NCBI GenBank assembly: GCA_014218235.1
Contig: CM024753.1
Location: forward strand, 6,448,001-6,512,000
Reading direction: 5' to 3'
Length of the DNA stretch: 64,000 nt
DNA from: Colocasia esculenta
Taxonomy: Eukaryota; Streptophyta; Magnoliopsida; Alismatales; Araceae
Shown one piece after another: positions 56,559 to 64,000 of the stretch; the stretch's first letter is position 1; every line of letters begins with the position of its first letter. Both the position numbers and the translations under genes were made by a program. The notes under the pieces are model-generated. The model did no database searches and was not told where the DNA came from. It saw only the letters and a program-made list of their open reading frames with translations.

Positions 56559-57930
56559 TGTAACGTCGCGTGCTTTTCGGATCCAAGCGGATCGTGTGTG
56601 TTGTGGTTGTGGTGGCCGTTGTGAGGCCAGTGTGAGTTGGTTGTGTGGAATGTTTGGTTTGGATGTGTGGTTTGTTCAGGTGAGGTGCAGGTTTGGTCCT
56701 GAAATGAAATAGCCTCTGCAATTGGTTTGGAGTTGGCGGCCAGGAGTGGCCGTTGACTTGTTGGCGTCCAGATAGGTGTCGTTGACTTCATGATCTTGGC
56801 GGCATTAGATGTGGACGTTTAGGGTGGCGGTTGCTATTGGCGGCAGAGGGGTTGACGCCAACCTGAGAATTCTGCAGGTTATAGGGTCACCCGAGAGCAG
56901 GTTTTCTACCTAGTTCTCATTCTCTCTTGCCCCAGCTTCATGCCCCCGTGTCCCTAAAGCTTCCAACATGTACAGAAGGGTGGTTGGAGGATCGTGGGAC
57001 GTGTGGCGTTGCCGAATCGCATGAGGAAACGCCGTGGCGTGGTGCAATTCCTGTGGGAGCTCGCGGAGGGTTCGGTGTGAATCGGGAGATTGCGGGAGGT
57101 TTTAGCGTGTTCTGAGGTAGGGAATGACCCGTGTAGTTCCTGTAGGTCGTGTTAATGTAATTAGATAATGAATCTGCATGAAAATGGTGATTTCGGGTCA
57201 TGGTATCCATGCGGGGATAATGGGTGGTTTGATGATTTTATGTAGTAAAGCATGATGTTTTAGTTTAATTATAATGCATGGGAGTTAGAGGAACTGTTTC
57301 CTCCTATTTCCTTAATGGTTTCGGATCAGGAATGCGTGGGATCGGTTAGGGTTTCTGCAGGAGTAGAAGCTGAAGATCTTGGCGTAAACATCGTTGGTCT
57401 CCAAGTTCATCAGCCAGGATATAGACGGCCAGATCCCTTGCCGTCTACTTCCTGTAAGCGACAGTCGATGTGGCCGCCTACTTGTATATAAGCAGAATGA
57501 CTATTTAGGTATTTGTCGATAATTAATGGTGCGTTGGCATCTGAAGTGCACTGAGTGCACATGGGTTCTGTGTTTAGCATACGGGGTATGCAGTTAGTTT
57601 ACTTACTTTTGTGGCTACGTGTTGTTCACGCGAGTTCAGTTGGGTTCACGTGTGGTGGACCGTTGTTACTTGAGGTTTACGTGACGTTTCACGTGGTTTG
57701 TGGTGACGTGCAAGTGGTTTTGTGTACGTGGCGGTAGTACGACGCCTACCATGGTACCTCTCGAGTTGGGTGCCCCAGGTTCTTTGTGAGCCAGGCTATT
57801 AGCTCGGGGCTTTGTCCCGGTACTTGTTTGTACCGTCGAGGTCTGTGTCGTCTGACCTGGACACCCTCACTCTTGTGCTTGAGTTGTACGTCCCGTCTGA
57901 GGGAAAGACGACAGTGGGACAGTGACACTT
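56559..57930 (+). mobile_element. gypsy-1 3' LTR start and non-coding DNA up to gypsy-2
   Basis: After gaatttcgaggtcgaaattt and a short tract, TGTAACGTCGCG at 56,559 is the typical LTR start of such elements. The LTR end could not be located. The region to 57,930 is non-coding and GC-richer, and may contain part of the gypsy-2 leader or LTR. No second LTR is available in the window for comparison. Confidence 0.55.
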
Positions 57931-57939
57931 GTGTTTGTC

Positions 57940-60900
57940 TTTAGGCAGACTCAAGCCCTGCAAGAGGTAGAGACCACCGAGGAAGGTGGCGTGGTGGAAG
58001 GTACACTACCAGTCTTTTCTCATTCAGCATTTGTTTTGTTCGATACTGGCGCAACGCATTCGTTCATATCACAAGCATTTGCTGATACCCTAAATGAAAA
58101 CCTGCATCTATGACATTTGAATTATCTGTCGCAACACCACTAGGAGAAAAGGCTCAATTAAATATTTTCCATTAGCTGATGTTAAGGTTGGTGAACTTAA
58201 CCTTAGAGCTGACTTGATCTGTATGCCGATGGAGGGCTATGATGTCATTTGGGAGCCGATTGGCTATCCTCCACGTATGGGGCTATCGTGGATTGTAGAA
58301 GAGGAAAATTTCTTTTAATGAATTCCCTAAGCTAATCTTCACAGGACGTAGGCACAAGCGACACTTTTCCCTCGTCTCTGCTATAAAGGCACATAACATG
58401 ATAAGAAAGGGTTGTGTGGCATTTCTCGCCGCAATTGTAGTTGAGAAGAAAGCAACTAAGATATCAGACATCCACATAGTGCAAGAATATCCAGACGTGC
58501 TTCCTGATGAGCTGCCAGGCATTCCACCCGAGAGAGATGTAAATTTCTCAATTGATCTTGTACCTGGAGCTGCACCGGTTTCTCGGCAACCCTACAGGAT
58601 GTCCCCCGCTAATTAAGGAATTGAAAGAGCAACTGATGGAACTTCTAGAAAGGGTTTTATTAGGCCAAGTACTTCTCCTTGGGGAGCACCCGTGTTGTTC
58701 GTCAAGAAGAAGGACTGATCTATGAGGTTATGCATCGATTACAGGCAGTTGAACAATCTCACTATCAAGAACAAGTACCCCCTGCCGCGTGTCGATGAAT
58801 TATTTGATCAATATCAGGAGCTAAATATTTTTCTAAGATTGACCTTAGATCGGGATATCATCAGATGAGGATTCAAGATGCAGATATTTACAAGACAGCT
58901 TTCAGGAGCAGTACATCATTATGAGTTTGTAGTCATGCCTTTTGGACTAACCAATGCTCCTGCAGCTTTTATGCAATTAATGAACAACATCTACCGGCCC
59001 TACCTCGACAAGTTCGTCGTGGTATTCATTGATGATATTCTCATATACTCCAAGACCAAAGAAGAGCACGAGGAGCATCTGAGGATCGCTCTGCAAATAT
59101 TGCGGGATAATCAACTCTACGCCAAATTGAGCAAGTGTGAATTCTGGCTCGAGGAGTGTCATTCCTAGGCCATGTCATTTCCAAGCACGGTATCGCGTCG
59201 ACCCTTCCAAGGTAGAAGCCGTGCTCAACTGGGAAAGGCCGACCAATGTCACAGAAATCAGGAGTTTTCTTGGACTGGCTGGATATTACAGACGGTTCAT
59301 AAAGATTCTCCAAGATAGCTGTACCTCTTACGCGTCTTACGCGGAAAGAGAATCCTTATGTCTGGAGTAAGGAGTGCGAGAAGATTTCCAGACACTGAAG
59401 CAGTTGTTGACATCTGCACCTATCCTTGCTTACCAGTCGAGGCGCAGGATTCTCAGTCTACACTGATGCATCTGGAATCGGTCTAGGCTGTGTACTAATG
59501 CAGAATGAGAAAGTGATAGCTTATTCTTCAAGGCAGTTGAAGCAACATGAGGTTAACTATCCTGTCCATGACTTAGAGCTAGCTGCTGTGGTATTTGCAC
59601 TTAAGATTTGGAGGCATTACCTGTATGGAGAGCAATTTATTGTCTACTCCGACCATAAGAGTTTGAAGTACTTATTTTCTCAAAAGGAGCTCAATATGCG
59701 ACAACGGAGATGGCTGGAGTACTTGAAGGATTTTGATTTCAACATTCAATATCACCCAGGCAAAGGTAATGCAGTAGCTGATGCACTTAGCAGAAAGCCA
59801 AGTAGCTTCGATATCTTGTCTAGTCATGGGCGAGATGCAATTGTTAGAGCAATTCGCCAGTCTAGATCTGAATCGAAAAGAGAAGTGATAAGATGTTAGT
59901 GGCTAATCTTAAGCTCAACCCGACATCTTTGTCGAGATCAGAGAACAACAGGCTAATGATCCGTTTCTGATCAGAGTAAGGGAGACCATAGCTGACAAAC
60001 CAGAATTCTCCATCGCTGAAGATGGAAGAATATTATTCCAAGCCAGGACATGTGTGCCTGACAATGAAGAGCTGAAAAGGAAACTGATGGATGAAGCCCA
60101 CAAGACCAAGTACACAATACATCCTGGTGCAACCAAGATGTACCAAGACATGAAGAGGTCATTTTGGTGGCCAAACATGAAGCGTGAGGTAGCTGAGCAT
60201 GCCGCGCACTGCCTCACTTGTCAACAGGTAAAAGCAGAACACCGGCGTCCTGCGGGTGTACTTAGGCCCCTAGATATACCTGAATGGAAGTGGGAAAGCA
60301 TCGGTAATGGATTTCATCATGGGTTTACCCCGAACTCGTGGTGGACTTGATACTATCTGGGTCATAGTGGACCGATTGACCAAGTCCGCACATTTTCTGG
60401 CAGTTAAAAGCACTTGGAGTGTTGATGTGCTTGCAGTGTTATATGTAAAAGATAGATAGTCAACTACATGGAGTTCCAGTATCCATTGTCTCAGATCGTG
60501 ACCCTAGGTTCACTTCTAGATTCTGGAAGGGACTCCAAACTGCCTTAGGCACTAAACTCAATTTTAGTACTGCTTTCCACCCACAGACGGATGGACAGAC
60601 AGAAAGGACCAACCAGATAGTGGAGGACATGCTACGTGCCTGCACTATAGATTTTGAAGGTTATTGGAATGAACAACTATCACTAATAGAATTCGCCTAC
60701 AACAACAGTTATCAGGCCAGCATTAAGATGGCACCATTCGAAGCTCTGTATGGCAGAAGCTGTAGATCGCCAGTGTGCTGGAATGAAGTAGGTGAGCAGC
60801 AATGGCTGGGACCAGACATGGTACAAAATACTAGCAGAGACATACAAATTATCAGAGACAGAATTAAGGTAGCTCAGTCCAGGCAGAAGAGCTATGCTGA

Positions 60901-61428
60901 TAAAGAAGAAGGGACTTAGAATTTCAGACTGGAGACCATGTGATGCTCAAAGTATCCCCGACCCGAGGATTTCAACGGTTTGGGATGAAAGGCAAGCTAA
61001 GACCAAGATTCATAGGTCCATTTGAGGTATTAGATAGAGTTGGCGAGGTGGCGTACCGACTAGCACTACCTCCCCAGTTCTCTACAGTACACAATGTATT
61101 CCATGTGTCAATGCTAAGGAAATACGTGTATGATCCATCTCACGTAATTAGCTATGATGATATCACTCTGAACAAAGATATGACCTATGAAGAAAGGCCA
61201 GTGAAGATTCTGGACAAGAAGATGCAACAACTTCAGAATCGAGCCATACCCGTGGTGAAGATATTATGGAGAAATCACGAAGTTGAAGAGGCCACGTGGG
61301 AGCCTGAAGCTACAATGCGCCGGAATTATCCGGAATTATTCAGTAATCATACTTCCTCTTACGATTATATGAATTTGGGGACCAAATTCTTTTTAAGAGG
61401 GGGAGGATGTAGCACCCTGGATTTTTAA
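57940..61428 (+). pseudogene. gypsy-2 pol: protease, RT, RNase H, integrase, chromodomain-like, frameshifted
   Basis: Domains in order. The aspartic protease has VLFDTGATHSFIS (58,036-58,075). The RT lead-in is EYPDVLPDELPGIPPERDVN. RT has VVMPFGLTNAPAAFMQLMN and the catalytic FIDDILIYS (about 59,024-59,050). RNase H (59,456-59,800) has YTDASGIGLGCVLMQ and SDHKSLKYLFSQ. The integrase zinc part is HPGATKMYQDMKRSFWWPNM, then CLTCQQ; its core (60,300-60,620) has DFIMGLPRTRGGLDTIW, SDRDPRFTS and HPQTDGQTERTN. The C-terminus ends VVKILWRNHEVEEATWEPEA, chromodomain-like. It lacks an evident gag. About eight frameshifts or stops are present, but the catalytic motifs are mostly intact, so it is younger than gypsy-1. 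Confidence 0.88.
61395..61407 (+). promoter_or_regulatory. polypurine tract of gypsy-2
   Basis: aagagggggagga directly before TGTAGCACCC, the plus-strand primer site of LTR retrotransposons. Confidence 0.8.
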
Positions 61429-64000
61429 AATCCAAATAAAATAAATTTTTATTTAAATAAATGAAATAAATCGATTTAATGGAATAAAGGGAGAATGCAT
61501 TGATAAATAGGAATTAAAGCAATACCCATTAAGCTAAATTATTAATGGGTTACTCTAATAACCCAAACCCAATGAAATGGGCCCAAATAAGGTTAGCCCA
61601 TCATGGAATGAGAGGTAAATAGGTGAAATTCGTACCTAATTAATTAAATAAATAGGAAGGGTTAAGATAAATGCTAAATAACTTATATATATCTTAAATA
61701 AGAGTCCTTACACCACCCTAACCCTTTGGCCACGAAATTAGCTCTCTCCCTAGTCATATTAGGTGGATAAATAAGAGAAAGTGGGAGATAAAGAGGAAAT
61801 TTAGAGTTTAATGAAAGGAGGACTCTTATAATGACTAGGACTCCTATAGATGGCCATATACATCAAAAAACTCATCTTAGCAGCCCATTTTCGTGGCTAG
61901 AGCTCTGGAGAAAGAGGAGAAGGCTGGAGACAAAGGAGCAAGGAGGAGGAGGCTAGAACAAGAAGGGTTTTCAGATTTTTCGTCATCTAAGCTAGGGTTT
62001 TCTTACTCCACGAAAAAGGTAGGCAATCTCTCAAGCAAAAATCTTGAATAATTACCCTAGGTAGCCTTCATGTACCTCTTCAAAAGCCCTATAGTTTCGT
62101 GGTATTTCGTTCACCCATTTGGGCGAATAAATTCGTGAAATCCTGCTGTCACCATGAACCCTAATCTCATGTTTTCTCTAATTCCCGATGTGTACATGCT
62201 CTCATGCCATGATAAAATTTTCAGATATGCTACATCACACTAGATTTCAAACGCCCTTGGTCTTGCTTGATTTTGATCTCCCATTAGGGAGAATTAAATC
62301 TTTGAATATCTGTCAGATCTGTGCACTCAACTCTTCTTGTTTCCTTTTTAACCTCGTGCACACTTGACATAATTCCATGACAAAATTTCATAAATACTAC
62401 TACATGTTATCTTTCAAACGCCACTAGTTTCAGAATTTTTCATCATGTATACATCTCTACATAATTCGTTGAACCCTGACTATACCTGTTTAGGTCACCG
62501 AAAAGTTACTTGATCATGCATGTCTAAACCTTGTCGATTTTCAAATTAATCATGCATGTTGATATATATACATGTCTACTTTCGTTTAAAACTGGTTTCA
62601 TGCTTTTTGGATCACCGTACTATTTTATATGGAATTTACAACGTCCCTGTATCACAGATAACTCGCCCTAGGAAAAGGGAAAAAGGGCAAACCCACCTGT
62701 TATCGCGACGGTGCGATCCGCCGCGTTAACAGTGGGGTCGCGTCAGCCGATGGCGTTGCGTCAAGAACGTGACGGCATGAGCCGCCGCGATTCACCCCGG
62801 TCTGAGCCAGGCCGGCCAGGACCCCGTGTCGCGTCCGACCGCCCTGTCGCGACTTGAATCGACGGGTAGGTCCGTCGCGTTTCAAAGATTTCGGCCAGAA
62901 CTATTAAATTGTGTACATGCCCTGCTGTTTTGGCTATTTAACCCTTAATTAGCCATGATTAAACCATGTTATAATTAACTTGACTTGTTAAATTAATAAA
63001 AAAATAACATTTTGCACGACTTGTCATATCCTCAAGATTTCTTTACACTTGCACACACATAACATTGTAAATTGCCATTTGACCTTGATAAATTATGCAA
63101 TAATGTATTCGGTAAATTATCGAAATAAATGACTAAATTACCCTATTTTGTTAAATACAATTGTTCCATTTTGACTCGCGTATTTTATCTACCGTTATCG
63201 TTTTCCCTCGGCCTACGAGCACTCTAGGCACGACGGACCCGTTTTTACACACTTTCCCTTGACATGGACCACCTCTCCACCGGGAATACTCTCGACTGGA
63301 CCAGGGACTCCTTGTCAGACCGCCGTAAGTCTTCTTGGCTTTGCGCACGTCCTTAGTCAACGAGCTGGTTGTACCTCAAAACCCGTTACACCTCAGGGAT
63401 CAGTATGATCCAAGCCTTAGTGTTCCTTCTCGTCTTGAGTTCACACCGGACCACCTGACCCGTGTACACAGCACGGCTAAGGGGCGGTCGTGACTTCTAC
63501 CAGACTGCCGGCACCCGACCTGGTGCTGTGCAACCGTTACTATCGTGTTTATCGTCGTCTTACGATTGTACCCCTCTCACCTACATCTCTTTACTCTCAT
63601 CTGTTCACGTTCTCTCTACACTCTCATCTATCTCGTCTAGTACTCTCTTATCTCTTCTTGGTACTCTATTGGCCATTCGTGTGATTGTCTAAGATAAAAG
63701 AAATGACTAATGCCAGCGCAATAGGGCCCGATCAGGTCCTGGGAGGAGCGCCCGAAAAGTGCCAGTGCCCATGGGAGTTAAAATGATCATAGGATGTGTT
63801 ACGGCATGCATCCAGCGCCAGTTTACTATCTAGATTAATCTATGACAATCAAAGTGCTATCTCTACAAGTGCAAGCGTGATCGTTACTAGTGCACCGTTG
63901 TGCAATTTACATGTTATATCATTACATGGCCATTCTATTATCGTTCTCGTTGAACTATTTCCCTGTGCCAGTTGCAATTGTTCTCTCGTTATCGTGACAT
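61408..64000 (+). mobile_element. gypsy-2 3' LTR, running to or near the window edge
   Basis: Begins TGTAGCACCCTGGATTTTTA right after the polypurine tract. The first 600 bp are AT-rich, and a CpG-rich patch lies at 62,700-62,890. No gene is recognised up to 64,000; short frames at 63,151-63,692 look random. The LTR end was not found, so the last part may be other DNA. Confidence 0.6.

Noticed and set aside
1..64000. tRNA, rRNA or other structured RNA genes
   Set aside because: None recognised by eye. A tRNA scan would be decisive; retrotransposon primer sites, where a tRNA match could mislead, are not visible either.

Overview
This is nuclear DNA of a flowering plant. The evidence is the density of nested plant-type transposons (L1-type LINEs with a plant RNase H domain, CACTA/En-Spm, Mutator-like elements and Ty3/gypsy pol genes), exon-intron fragments of plant HSP90 and SnRK2 genes, and a secreted glycine-rich cell-wall-type protein. 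The promoter style and the glycine-rich protein look monocot-like, but I cannot name the species. A run of exactly 100 N at 53,526-53,625 shows a draft assembly, and near-identical copies differ mostly by single-base indels, so part of the frameshifting may be sequencing error.

Bases 1-53,525 form one array of related blocks. A block contains, in order: an L1-type LINE (LINE1, minus strand), a short flank, an RNase-H-only LINE fragment (LINE2), a gene-capturing CACTA element (here Pack-CACTA), a Mutator-like element (MULE) full of tandem repeats, a glycine-rich protein gene (GRP), and its 3' flank. Block A is 1-17,141. An older, rearranged piece with GRP-C lies at 17,142-22,010. Block B is 22,011-42,866. 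LINE1, the flank, LINE2 and Pack-CACTA then recur at 42,867-53,525, about 44.5 kb from the first copy. The left window edge and the N gap both cut through repeat units.

The only host-type gene that still looks expressible is GRP, in three copies with a TATA box, signal peptide and AATAAA signal. GRP-B (40,860-41,336) is open throughout, GRP-A is partly out of frame, and GRP-C is broken at codon 10. Everything else is transposon sequence or captured gene fragments. Block B's MULE is split by a 5'-truncated LINE (LINE3) and by a 9.9-kb CACTA element (CACTA-1) that has perfect ends and a 3-bp target duplication. CACTA-1 carries recognisable but frameshifted tnp2 and TNP1-type genes. It shares end motifs and a TNP1-type domain with Pack-CACTA, so its family is the likely source of transposase for Pack-CACTA.

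Pack-CACTA is the most interesting object. It carries the first two exons of a cytosolic-type HSP90 gene and the first two exons of a SnRK2 kinase gene, with introns, in the same orientation as the element. A third fragment, resembling the N-terminus of a PPR protein, lies in a different CACTA-like sequence near 21.2-21.6 kb.

After the gap (53,626-64,000) the sequence is unrelated to the array. It holds two degenerate Ty3/gypsy pol regions in plus orientation, each followed by a polypurine-like tract and the start of a 3' LTR.
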